12,803 bases of DNA from Opitutus sp. GAS368 (GTDB taxonomy: Bacteria > Verrucomicrobiota > Verrucomicrobiia > Opitutales > Opitutaceae): contig CAMATV010000048.1 in the NCBI GenBank assembly GCA_945861235.1, positions 1-12,803 of the forward strand. The letters are read 5' to 3'. Each line of letters begins with the position of its first letter. Within the stretch, counting starts at the first letter, position 1. The position numbers and the translations under genes are program-made. This document shows, in pieces, positions 1-6,937 of the stretch. Below the pieces are notes generated by a model. It was not told the DNA's origin, ran no database searches, and worked only from the letters and a program-made list of their open reading frames with translations.

Positions 1-807
1 TCGATGGTCGCCGAGACCGAGGCGTTTTTTAACGAGGTTTTGCAGAACAATCTCAGCGTCAGCAACTTCATCAACTCCGATTTCGTTATGATCAACCGCC
101 GCCTCGCCGAAGCTTACAACATTCCCAACGTGGTGGGGCAGGAGATTCATAAAGTCGCGCTGCCCGCCGACAGCGTGCGCGGCGGCGTGCTGACCCAGGC
201 GGCGGTTTTGAAGGTGACGGCCAACGGCACGATTACTTCGCCGGTGCTTCGCGGCGTGTGGGTGCTGAAGCGCCTTTTCGGCATCACCCTGCCACCACCA
301 CCTCCCAACGTCGGCACCATTGAGCCCGACACGCGCGATGCCACGACCATTCGCGAGCAGTTGGCGAAACATAGCACCCTCAAAAGTTGCGCCGGCTGCC
401 ATGCCAAGATTGACCCGCCCGGATTCGCGTTGGAAAGTTTCGATGTCATCGGCGGCTGGCGCGAGCGCTATCGTTCAGTTAGAGGAGGCGACCCCGAACC
501 GAAAAAATTGCTCGGCCGCAACATCTGGCAATACAAACTCGGCCGCGCCGTGGACGCCACCGGCGAACTGCCCGATGGCCGCAAATTCGCCGATGTGCGC
601 GAATTCAAAAGGCTGATCATGGAGCAGCAAGACCAAGTGGCCGAAGCCATCATCGGTAAGTTGCTCACCTATGGCACCGGTGCCGGCGTGCAATTCGCCG
701 ACCGCTGGGTTGTCGAAGATGTGCTGAAGAAAGCGAAGGCACAGAATCTCGGACTGCGGACAATCGTTCACGAAGTGGTGCAGAGTTCGGTGTTTGGCAG
801 CAAATGA
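1..807 (+). CDS. DUF1592/DUF1588/DUF1585 planctomycete-type cytochrome c protein, C-terminal part (5' truncated)
   Basis: The frame is open from the first base, and the ATG at 4 is internal, so the gene starts outside the window; 268 codons are visible. The N-terminal part (FFNEVL, then INRRLAEAYNIP) fits the end of a DUF1592 domain. The stretch TSPVLRGVWVLKRLFG followed by a proline run and CAGCH (visible residues about 80-134) is typical of DUF1588 and contains a CxxCH haem-c motif, followed by IDPPGFALESFD. The last 60 or so residues (GKLLTYGTG to VVQSSVFGSK) fit DUF1585. In this group such proteins are large, exported, and usually encoded next to a DUF1552 gene, as here, 41 bp upstream of it. 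The biochemical role is not established; a periplasmic electron-transfer or oxidation role is inferred from the haem motif. The domain assignment is confident, the function is not. Confidence 0.9.
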   Translation, partial: SMVAETEAFFNEVLQNNLSVSNFINSDFVMINRRLAEAYNIPNVVGQEIHKVALPADSVRGGVLTQAAVLKVTANGTITSPVLRGVWVLKRLFGITLPPPPPNVGTIEPDTRDATTIREQLAKHSTLKSCAGCHAKIDPPGFALESFDVIGGWRERYRSVRGGDPEPKKLLGRNIWQYKLGRAVDATGELPDGRKFADVREFKRLIMEQQDQVAEAIIGKLLTYGTGAGVQFADRWVVEDVLKKAKAQNLGLRTIVHEVVQSSVFGSK

Positions 808-848
808 GTTGCCCGGCACATCAAGAATGAAAACCAAGAAGGAAAACC

Positions 849-2126
849 ATGAACACCCAAATCTCCCGTCGCACTTTTCTGCGTGGCTCCGGCGTGGCGC
901 TCGCGCTGCCGTTTCTTGATTCGATGCTGCCCACACGCGGGTTGGGCGCCGATGCCACCGGCAAAGGCGGCGTGCCGCGCCGCATGGTGTGCATCTGCAA
1001 CGCCTACGGCCTCTACGGGCCGGCGCTGTTGCCGGAAAACACCGGGCGCGACTACACCCTCTCGCCCTATTTGGAGATTCTCAAGGAGCACCGCAACGAT
1101 TTCACCCTGTTTTCGGGAATTTCGCACCCCAACCAGGCTGGTGCCGATGGACATTCGTCGGAGATGACCTGGCTCACCTCGGCGGCCTGGCCGGGCCTGA
1201 GCGGTTTTCGCAACACGGTTTCCTTGGATCAACTCGTCGCCGAAAAAATCGGCACCGAGACTCGCTATCCGTCGCTGGTTTTGAGCACTTACGGCGAAAG
1301 CAGTATAAGTTACACCCGCAGCGGCGTGATGATTCCCGCTGAGACCAAACCCTCGACGGTCTTCGCCAAGTTGTTCCTCAAGGGCTCGCCCGATGAAATC
1401 AAAGGCCAGATGCAAAAGATGCAAGAGGGCCGCAGCATCATGGACAGCGTGCAAGGGCAGGCCAAAACTTTCGGCCGCCGCGTCGGCACCGCCGACCGTG
1501 CCAAGCTCGACGAATATTACACATCCGTGCGCGAGATGGAACTGCGCTTCGCCAAAGCCTTGGAATGGGCGCAAAAACCCAAACCCGCCATGGCCGCCGC
1601 GCCGCCCAAAGACATCACCGATGACAGGGATATGATCGGCCGCTTGCGCCTGCTGCTCGACCTCGTGCCGCTGGCAGTACAGACCGACTCTACGCGGCTC
1701 TTCACCATCATGGTGAATGGCCTTTCCACCGCGCCCTTGGTGCCCGGCGTCTCGTTCGACCATCACGGCCTCAGCCACCACGGTAAAGAACCGGGGAAAG
1801 TCGAGCAACTGCGCCGCATCGAAGAAGCCCAATTCGCCGCCGTGCGCGATTTGATTGCCGCACTGGCCAAAAAAGAAGAAGCCGGAAGACGCCTGCTGGA
1901 CAGCACCATGGTGATGTTCGGCAGCAACCTCGGCAACGCCAACTCACACGAGCCCACAAACCTCAACATCGTCCTCGCCGGCGGCGGTTTCAAACACGCT
2001 GGCCACGTCGCCTTCGACCAAAAAAACAACACCCCGCTCTCCAACCTCTTCGTGACCATGCTGCAACGCATGAACATAGAGACCGACCGGTTCGGGAGCA
2101 GTAGAGGGACGGTTTCGTTGGGGTAG
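849..2126 (+). CDS. DUF1552 (HXXSHH motif) family exported protein
   Basis: A complete 425-residue protein. The ATG at 849 follows AAGGAAAACC, a good ribosome binding site. The N-terminus carries a twin-arginine motif (SRRTFLRG, residues 6-13), then a hydrophobic stretch (VALALPFLDSML) and an Ala-rich region, so Tat export is likely. The family signature HGLSHH is present at about residues 306-311, inside SFDHHGLSHHG. Near the C-terminus STMVMFGSNLGNANSH and NLNIVLAGGG are typical of DUF1552 and related DUF1501-like folds. The gene sits 41 bp behind the DUF1588/DUF1585 cytochrome gene, the usual pairing in Planctomycetota and Verrucomicrobiota, so the two probably form an operon and work together outside the cytoplasm. 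The exact reaction is unknown. Length is normal for the family and no damage is seen. Confidence 0.9.
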   Translation: MNTQISRRTFLRGSGVALALPFLDSMLPTRGLGADATGKGGVPRRMVCICNAYGLYGPALLPENTGRDYTLSPYLEILKEHRNDFTLFSGISHPNQAGADGHSSEMTWLTSAAWPGLSGFRNTVSLDQLVAEKIGTETRYPSLVLSTYGESSISYTRSGVMIPAETKPSTVFAKLFLKGSPDEIKGQMQKMQEGRSIMDSVQGQAKTFGRRVGTADRAKLDEYYTSVREMELRFAKALEWAQKPKPAMAAAPPKDITDDRDMIGRLRLLLDLVPLAVQTDSTRLFTIMVNGLSTAPLVPGVSFDHHGLSHHGKEPGKVEQLRRIEEAQFAAVRDLIAALAKKEEAGRRLLDSTMVMFGSNLGNANSHEPTNLNIVLAGGGFKHAGHVAFDQKNNTPLSNLFVTMLQRMNIETDRFGSSRGTVSLG

Positions 2127-2223
2127 GGGTTAAAAGGTGTCAGGAACTAATGGCATCAAATTAGCCATAAGTCCGCGCCGGAAGTGCCGAAGAAGTAGGC
2201 CGCCCAATCAATAGAAGGAAACA

Positions 2224-3918
2224 ATGAACGCAAAGAACCAGCCCCCCTCACTCCCCGACGCCGATCCCCGGTCTGACCGTTTCGGGTGCGGCGGGCGCGA
2301 AAGCAAATTCCTGGCAGGGACGATGCTCGTGGTCGGATGTCTGCTGATCGCCTGGAACACGGCGCAGGCGGAGGAGAACTGGCCCCAGTGGCGCGGCCCG
2401 ACCCGGGACGGCGTGGCGGCGAAGGGGCCGGCGCTTCTGGCTCCATGGCCGGCCAAGGGGCCGAAGAAACTCTGGCAGAGCGAGCCGATCCCGACCCAAA
2501 AGGAAGGCGGCTTTGGCAGCGTCGTGGTCGTCGGCGGCAAGGCCTACCTTTTTGTCGGGCTGAAAGATCCGCTGATCACGCGCCGCATCGCCGGCGGGGA
2601 CCGATGGGCCATCGACATCCAGTTGGTTCCAGAAGGGCCGGACAAGCTGCCCGAGGCCCTGGCCAAGGCGTCCGAAGCGGCTCGTCTGTCGCCAGACCGG
2701 GGAAAACTGAAGAACCAGGAGATCCTGGGGTGGGCGGACGACTGGATCGCCAAGAATCTGAAGGATGATGAGCAGAAGAAGTTCGGTCCCTTTGTGAAGA
2801 ACCGCTTGTTGGCCGGGACTCGCGCTATTCCGCTGGAGCTCTTCGCCAAGCTGGAGGAGGCGAGGAAGAAGGAGTTCGCCAACCAAGCCGAACTCGACAA
2901 GTGGCTTCAGGAGAACGGCATCCAGGGACCGCAGCGGGAGGCCTTGATGCGGCTCGTGCCGACGGTGAACGCCGAGACCAAAGACGCCATCTTCTGCCTG
3001 GACGCAGCGACCGGAAAGACCCTGTGGAAGAAGGAGTATCCCAATGCGCCCATGCCGGATATCGAAACCTCTGGATCCAGCACCCCGACCGTAGCCGACG
3101 GCCGCTGCTATGTCAGCGGCTGTCTCGCCTTGTATTGCCTGAACGCCGAGACTGGCGCTGAGATCTGGACGAGCGCGCCGCCGGACTATGGCCCGAACTG
3201 CTCCTCGCCGCTGTTGGTCGACGGCCTTGTCGTGGTCCGGAGCGGCGCCAAGCTGGGGCTGGCAGCGTATGACCCCAAGGACGGAAAGCTCGTCTGGAAC
3301 CAGAAGGCGATCGCGGCCGGCCGGGGATGTTCCTCCTCGGCAACGGCATGGGTCAAAGCCGGAAAGCCCCATGTCCTCTGCAACGACGCAAAGCAGATCT
3401 TCTGCCTGGAAGCGAAGACTGGGAAGGTCCTGTGGTCCGTCCCGGGCGGATGGGCCGGCTCCCCCGTCGTCAGCGGCGACTACCTGGTCGCGGCGGGAGC
3501 GCGCTATGCCTACAAGATGACGCCTGAAAAGGCGGAAAAGGTCTGGGATCGCGGCGGCATGAGCGCCACGACGGCCGTGATCTTCGCCGGACACGTTTAC
3601 GCCTGCACGGGCAAGCACTTCACCTGCACCAAGCTGGAAGGAGACGGCAAGCCCCTGTGGGACCAGGTGGGGACCTTCAGCGGCGGCGATTACGTGGAGA
3701 ACGGTTCGCCTGTCCTCGCAGACGGCAAGCTCTTCACGATCGGCGAGCGCGGCCTCTTGACCATGATCAAAGCGTCGCCCGAGAAGTTCGAGTTGCTCGG
3801 CAAGGTGGAGAACTCGGGCGCAGCCGAAAACACAACCCCCGCCATCGCGGAGGGGAAGATGTACCTGCGCATGACCAACTGCGTGGCTTGCTTTGACCTG
3901 ACCAAGGGCAAGGAATAA
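2224..3918 (+). CDS. PQQ-like beta-propeller protein, exported, with an in-frame repeat insert at the N-terminus and a helical insertion
   Basis: A 564-residue protein. The ATG at 2224 has a good ribosome binding site (GAAGGAAACA), but residues 7 to about 31 are a translated copy of the dispersed repeat (SDRF, CGGRES, KFLA). A second ATG at 2323 (residue 34) opens a clean signal peptide, MLVVGCLLIAWNTAQA, with only a poorly spaced AGGGA before it. The mature protein begins ENWPQWRGPTRDG, the classic start of PQQ-like (quinoprotein-type, BamB-like) propellers. Blade motifs recur: FCLDAATGKTLWKKEY, YCLNAETGAEIW, AAYDPKDGKLVWN, FCLEAKTGKVLWSVPG. Residues about 122-250 break the propeller with a charged, helix-rich insertion. 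It lies 9 bp upstream of a second propeller gene, so the pair is one operon. Such proteins are periplasmic or surface scaffolds, or dehydrogenase-like; substrate and cofactor are unknown. Lysine is coded mostly AAG, unlike the upstream gene. Confidence 0.88.
   Translation: MNAKNQPPSLPDADPRSDRFGCGGRESKFLAGTMLVVGCLLIAWNTAQAEENWPQWRGPTRDGVAAKGPALLAPWPAKGPKKLWQSEPIPTQKEGGFGSVVVVGGKAYLFVGLKDPLITRRIAGGDRWAIDIQLVPEGPDKLPEALAKASEAARLSPDRGKLKNQEILGWADDWIAKNLKDDEQKKFGPFVKNRLLAGTRAIPLELFAKLEEARKKEFANQAELDKWLQENGIQGPQREALMRLVPTVNAETKDAIFCLDAATGKTLWKKEYPNAPMPDIETSGSSTPTVADGRCYVSGCLALYCLNAETGAEIWTSAPPDYGPNCSSPLLVDGLVVVRSGAKLGLAAYDPKDGKLVWNQKAIAAGRGCSSSATAWVKAGKPHVLCNDAKQIFCLEAKTGKVLWSVPGGWAGSPVVSGDYLVAAGARYAYKMTPEKAEKVWDRGGMSATTAVIFAGHVYACTGKHFTCTKLEGDGKPLWDQVGTFSGGDYVENGSPVLADGKLFTIGERGLLTMIKASPEKFELLGKVENSGAAENTTPAIAEGKMYLRMTNCVACFDLTKGKE
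2242..2318. repeat. Dispersed palindromic-type repeat, copy 1 (inside the first propeller gene)
   Basis: Core of about 75 bp beginning CTCACTCCCCGACGCCG and ending near GCAAATTCCTGG. It differs from copy 2 at only about six positions and shares the block CTGACCG(T)TT..GGTGCGGCGGGCGCG with the others. It lies in the coding strand after codon 6 and keeps the frame open into the signal peptide. Short inverted segments (CGCCG with CGGCG, CCC with GGG) give an imperfect hairpin. Confidence 0.85.
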
Positions 3919-3927
3919 GGAGTCACC

Positions 3928-5298
3928 ATGGTTGCGCACTCTGTTTCGGTTTGCGGCTACCCGGCACGAGCAGCGAGCGGGTTGCGCGTTGCGACGGTCT
4001 TGCCGCTCATGACGTTGCTCTACGGGATGCTGCTGGGTCTCCCGGCGCAAGCGGCTGAAGCCGCCAAGCCGCCGTTGCCCCCCTTGGCCTCCGCCGATGA
4101 GATGCGCTCCCAATGGCCACGTTTCCGCGGGCCGGGCGGTCTGGGCGTTTCCTCCCACAAGGATGTGCCCGTCGAGTGGGACGGAGCGAGCGGCAAAGGC
4201 ATCCTCTGGAAGACAGCGCTCCCGCTGCCCGGGTACAGCTCGCCGATCGTCTGGAAGGACCGTATCTTTCTGAGCGGCGCCGACAAGGATCGCTGTGAGA
4301 TCTACTGCCTCGATGTCCTAACCGGGACCATCCTCTGGCGAAAGCCGATCTCCAAGGTTGGCGACAGCCCGGCCGCGGTGCCAACGGTCTTCTCGGACGA
4401 CAATTCCCGCGGCGGCTATGCCGCCTCGACGATGGCTACGGATGGCCGACTCATCTATGCTATGTTCGCCACGGGGGCCGTCGCGGCGTTCTCTTTCGAG
4501 GGGAACCTGGCCTGGGCCAGGAACTTGGGCGCCCCGGCCAACGCCTACGGCCATGCGGCCTCCCTGCTCACGCACGGGCCGCTCCTGATCGTGCAGCTCG
4601 ACCAGGGGGGCATGGCGGATGAGAAGCTCTCGGCACTCATCGCCTTGGATGGCGCGACTGGCAAAGAGATCTGGCGGACCACGCCGCGCCCGGTGCCCAA
4701 CAGTTGGTCCACGCCGATCGTAATCAAGGCTGGCAAACGCGAAGAGCTCATCACCACCGGCAACCCATGGGTAATCGCCTACGATCCGGAAAAGGGGAAA
4801 GAGTTTTGGCGGGTCAAGTGTCTCGGGGGGGAGGTGACGCCGTCGCCGGCATTCGGGGACGGCGTGGTGGTGGCGGCGATGGAGAATGCCAAGGGCGCGG
4901 CGATCCTGCCGGGCGGTGAGGGAGATGTAACGGCGACCAGTGTGCTCTGGACCGCCTCCGAAGCCCTTCCCGCCATGGCCAGCCCGCTTGTCGCCGCCGC
5001 CCGCGTCTTCTTCGCCACTGGCGACGGGCTGATCGCCTGCCATGATGTGCAGGATGGAACGAGGAGCTGGGCACATGACTTTAAAACCGGATTCCACGCC
5101 TCTCCGGCCTTTGCCGACGGCCGCGTATACGCCTTGGACAAGCAAGGCATCATGCACGTCCTGGCCACAGGCAAGGAATTCAAGGAGATCGCCGCGTCTC
5201 CCCTGGGGGAGCCCGCGGATGCCTCTCCGGCCTTTGCCGACGGGCGCCTGTATGTGCGCGGGGTGAAGCATCTCTTCGCGATCGGCAAGCAGCCGTGA
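3928..5298 (+). CDS. PQQ-like beta-propeller repeat protein, exported
   Basis: A 456-residue protein. The ATG at 3928 follows AAGGAGTCACC, whose AAGGAG overlaps the stop region of the preceding gene, so translation is probably coupled. The N-terminus has an n-region of about 25 residues, a hydrophobic stretch (LPLMTLLYGMLLGL) and an AQA cleavage site near residue 42, so it is secreted. QWPRFRGPGGLG opens the propeller, and blade motifs follow: IYCLDVLTGTILWRKPI, ALDGATGKEIWRTT, IAYDPEKGKEFWRVK, FHASPAFADGRVYALD and ASPAFADGRLYV. Unlike its partner it has no helical insertion. Its high AAG use and GC-rich style match the partner, so the two travel together. The family contains BamB-like scaffolds and quinoprotein-like enzymes; no catalytic residues can be assigned and the true role is unknown. 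Confidence 0.9.
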   Translation: MVAHSVSVCGYPARAASGLRVATVLPLMTLLYGMLLGLPAQAAEAAKPPLPPLASADEMRSQWPRFRGPGGLGVSSHKDVPVEWDGASGKGILWKTALPLPGYSSPIVWKDRIFLSGADKDRCEIYCLDVLTGTILWRKPISKVGDSPAAVPTVFSDDNSRGGYAASTMATDGRLIYAMFATGAVAAFSFEGNLAWARNLGAPANAYGHAASLLTHGPLLIVQLDQGGMADEKLSALIALDGATGKEIWRTTPRPVPNSWSTPIVIKAGKREELITTGNPWVIAYDPEKGKEFWRVKCLGGEVTPSPAFGDGVVVAAMENAKGAAILPGGEGDVTATSVLWTASEALPAMASPLVAAARVFFATGDGLIACHDVQDGTRSWAHDFKTGFHASPAFADGRVYALDKQGIMHVLATGKEFKEIAASPLGEPADASPAFADGRLYVRGVKHLFAIGKQP

Positions 5299-5450
5299 GG
5301 TCGCGAGGCTGAATAGTAATTTCGTCGGTTCGGCGGCCCCAATGGTTCCCGTCGCGGATCGCGCAGGCTGATCCGTTATTACAATGCGCCGCGGAGTACC
5401 CGGAGCACCTGCTAACCGCTGCAACGCGTACGCAGCGTCTGGTATCAGAC

Positions 5451-5525
5451 CCCCGCACTCCCCGACGCCGATCCCCGGTCTGACCGTTTCCGGTGCGACG
5501 GGCGCGAAAGCAATTTCCTTGCAGT
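5451..5525. repeat. Dispersed palindromic-type repeat, copy 2 (upstream of the cupredoxin gene)
   Basis: This copy belongs to the same subfamily as copy 1 (GCCGATCCCCGGTCTGACC). It ends near GCAATTTCCTTGCAG. A weaker similarity to the extended part of copies 3 and 4 may continue to about 5575 (CATTTCC, then CTCATCACCA). It lies about 58 bp before the cupredoxin start. The reading frame that codes the peptide in copy 1 is also open here and its stop overlaps the cupredoxin ATG (ATGA). The spacer before it, 5299-5450, holds no gene I can recognise; a short imperfect direct repeat, TCGCG(C)AGGCTGA, occurs at 5301 and 5359. Confidence 0.85.
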
Positions 5526-5582
5526 GCAACGCATTTCCTTTCAGGCCCGCAAAAAACAAACTCTCATCACCAGAACCCAAAC

Positions 5583-6042
5583 ATGAAAATACGTTCCCTG
5601 TTCGCCACCACCTGCGCCATCGCTTTGTGCAACGCCGCCGTCCTTGCCGAGGACGTGACTGAACTCGTGCTCAAGCCCGATGCCGCCAATCCGCTGATGT
5701 ATGACAAGAAGTCTCTCACCGCAAAGGCCGGCACGAAGGTGAGAATCATCCTCGTAAACAAGAGCGCCATTCCTCAGCCACGTAATCTTTTGATTCTCAA
5801 AACCGGGAACAAAAAACAAGGTCATCGCCCTGGCCAATGCCATGCTCACCGATCCCAATGCCATGGCCAAAAAATACATTCCTAAATCCACCGAAATCAT
5901 CATGCACACCAATCTAATCCAGCCCGGAAATAGCGGCGTGATGGTATTCACCCTGCCTGCAGAAGCGGGCGAATATCCTTACCTTTGCACCGTTCCCGGC
6001 CATTCTTTTTTGATGAATGGCATTCTCAAGGTCACCAAATAA
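5583..6042 (+). pseudogene. Azurin/plastocyanin-like cupredoxin, frameshifted and missing one copper-ligand His
   Basis: The ATG at 5583 starts a signal peptide (MKIRSLFATTCAIALCNAAVLA). The first frame runs to about KTGNKK and then goes out of frame at the A6 run 5811-5816. With five A the sequence would read N-K-N-K-V-I-A-L and join the second frame, which continues ANAMLTDPNAMAKKYIP and ends YLCTVPGHSFLMNGILKVTK; the repaired protein would be about 152 residues. The C-terminal Cys-x4-His-x3-Met is the type-1 copper site of azurin-like proteins. The usual first His ligand (in a PHN-type motif) is Arg67 here (PQPRN, codon CGT where CAT would give His). Two independent lesions suggest a decaying electron-transfer cupredoxin. 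An assembly indel or slippage on A6 could explain the frameshift but not the Arg. Ribosome binding is weak (AACCCAAACATG). Confidence 0.85.
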
Positions 6043-6046
6043 TCAT

Positions 6047-6182
6047 ACCCCCTCACTCCCCGACGCCCGTCCGCGTTCTGACCGTTTCCGGTGCGGCGGA
6101 CGCGAAAGCAAATTCCTAGCGGTTTTTGAATCCATTTCCAGCCTTTCGCCGAAAGCTCTCTTTGAAACCGGTTCTCACCAAC
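6047..6182. repeat. Dispersed repeat, copy 3, extended form (upstream of the single-domain fasciclin gene)
   Basis: It begins 4 bp after the cupredoxin stop. From 6058 to 6182 it matches copy 4 (8550-8674) without gaps, with about 18 mismatches in 125 bp by eye (about 86%). The left half folds as CGTCCGC with GCGGACG around an inner ACCG/CGGT pair with a TTTC loop. The right half, shared only clearly with copy 4, includes TTTTTGAATCCATTTCCAGC and TTGAAACCG.TTCTCAC. It could act as a transcription-end hairpin for the cupredoxin gene, a promoter carrier for the fasciclin gene, or simply be a mobile repeat. Confidence 0.85.
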
Positions 6183-6195
6183 GAGCCCGGATCAA

Positions 6196-6211
6196 CAAAC
6201 AAACAAACAAA
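6196..6211. repeat. (CAAA)4 short tandem repeat in the fasciclin leader
   Basis: Four CAAA units lie 18 bp before the fasciclin start at 6229, in a leader that is A-rich and lacks a clear Shine-Dalgarno sequence (AAGAAAATAACCAACAGC before ATG). It may keep the start region unstructured. Unit number could vary, but nothing here shows that it does. Confidence 0.6.
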
Positions 6212-6228
6212 AGAAAATAACCAACAGC

Positions 6229-6738
6229 ATGAAATCATTGTTCAAAACACTCGCGGTCGCCCTCAGTTTTGCCGCCTTCTCTGGCGCATCTCTGAATGCC
6301 GCCGAAGAAAAGAATATCGTTGAAACCGCGGTCAGCGCCGGTTCCTTCAAGACCCTGACCGCCGCCCTCGGCGCCGCGGGTCTGGTGGATACCCTCAAGG
6401 GGTGTGGCCCGTTCACCGTCTTCGCTCCCACGGACGAAGCCTTTGCGAAGCTTCCGCCTGGAACGGTCGAGAATCTGCTCAAGCCGGAGAACAAGGCGAT
6501 GCTCACCGACATCCTGACCTATCATGTTGTCAGCGGCAACGTGCCTTCCGGGACCGCCATCAAGCTCAACGAGGCCACCGCACTCAATAAAAAGAAGATC
6601 AAGCTGGAAGCAAAGGAAGGCGCTCTCTTTCTGAACACGGCGAAGGTGACCACCGCTGACGTGAAGTGCTCCAACGGAGTGATTCACATCATCGACGCCG
6701 TCCTCATGCCGCCCGCAACTGGCAAGAAGGGCAACTGA
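6229..6738 (+). CDS. Secreted single-domain fasciclin (FAS1) protein
   Basis: A 169-residue protein with a signal peptide (MKSLFKTLAVALSFAAFSGA, likely cut after SLNA near residue 24) followed by one FAS1 domain filling the rest. Hallmarks are FTVFAPTDEAFAKLP (residues 62-76, the H1 box), LTYHVVSG (the conserved YH segment) and CSNGVIHIIDAVLMP (the H2 box). FAS1 proteins are extracellular adhesion or matrix proteins; the nearest functional parallel is MPT70/MPT83 of mycobacteria, controlled by SigK and RskA. An ECF sigma and RskA-like pair lies directly downstream, which supports a regulatory link by inference. The gene is followed by a terminator at 6795-6840, so it is probably transcribed separately from the sigma gene. 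No obvious Shine-Dalgarno is seen. Confidence 0.95.
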   Translation: MKSLFKTLAVALSFAAFSGASLNAAEEKNIVETAVSAGSFKTLTAALGAAGLVDTLKGCGPFTVFAPTDEAFAKLPPGTVENLLKPENKAMLTDILTYHVVSGNVPSGTAIKLNEATALNKKKIKLEAKEGALFLNTAKVTTADVKCSNGVIHIIDAVLMPPATGKKGN

Positions 6739-6794
6739 AAGCAAGTGTCGCAGCCCTGACCCGGTCGCTACAAATAAGAAACAACAACATATGT

Positions 6795-6840
6795 CTCCGC
6801 TCCCGGTTCTTCCAAATCTGGGGGCGGAGTTCTTTTTCTT
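6795..6840 (+). terminator. Rho-independent terminator after the fasciclin gene
   Basis: CTCCGCTCCC at 6795-6804 pairs with GGGGGCGGAG at 6820-6829 (ten pairs including one G-U), with a 15-nt loop, then TTCTTTTTCTT. It separates the fasciclin gene from the sigma gene and shows that the long upstream frame of the sigma gene (from 6791) is not translated. Confidence 0.85.
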
Positions 6841-6937
6841 CAGTGCTGCCCAATCAAATGGACAACGGTCTTCTCGCCAAGAAGCGTCAGAAAATGCTGG
6901 GAGAATCTGCAAATCGTTCTATGATCCCTCCGAAGTA

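Noticed and set aside
768..1832. A 354-codon minus-strand open frame
   Set aside because: Antisense shadow of the DUF1552 gene, which has a Tat signal and the HXXSHH motif on the + strand.
2136..2147. GGTGTCAGGAAC in the spacer before the first propeller gene as the end of an IS200-like or REP transposon
   Set aside because: The motif is short, no transposase fragment or matching partner end is present, and the nearby ATGGC/GCCAT pair is too short to support it.
2248..4158. A 636-codon minus-strand open frame
   Set aside because: It is the antisense shadow of the propeller genes; composition is Arg/Gly/His-rich without domain motifs, and the + strand shows clear propeller motifs and ribosome binding sites.
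4318..5580. A 420-codon minus-strand open frame
   Set aside because: Antisense shadow of the second propeller gene and the repeat; no recognisable motif.
5811..5817. A AAA AAC slippery heptamer in the cupredoxin gene as programmed -1 frameshifting
   Set aside because: Joining the two halves needs a +1 shift (loss of one A), so a -1 slip would enter the wrong frame.
6791..6937. N-terminal extension of the sigma factor
   Set aside because: It would be read from inside the terminator hairpin and has no similarity to sigma factors; ATG 6938 gives a normal ECF length.
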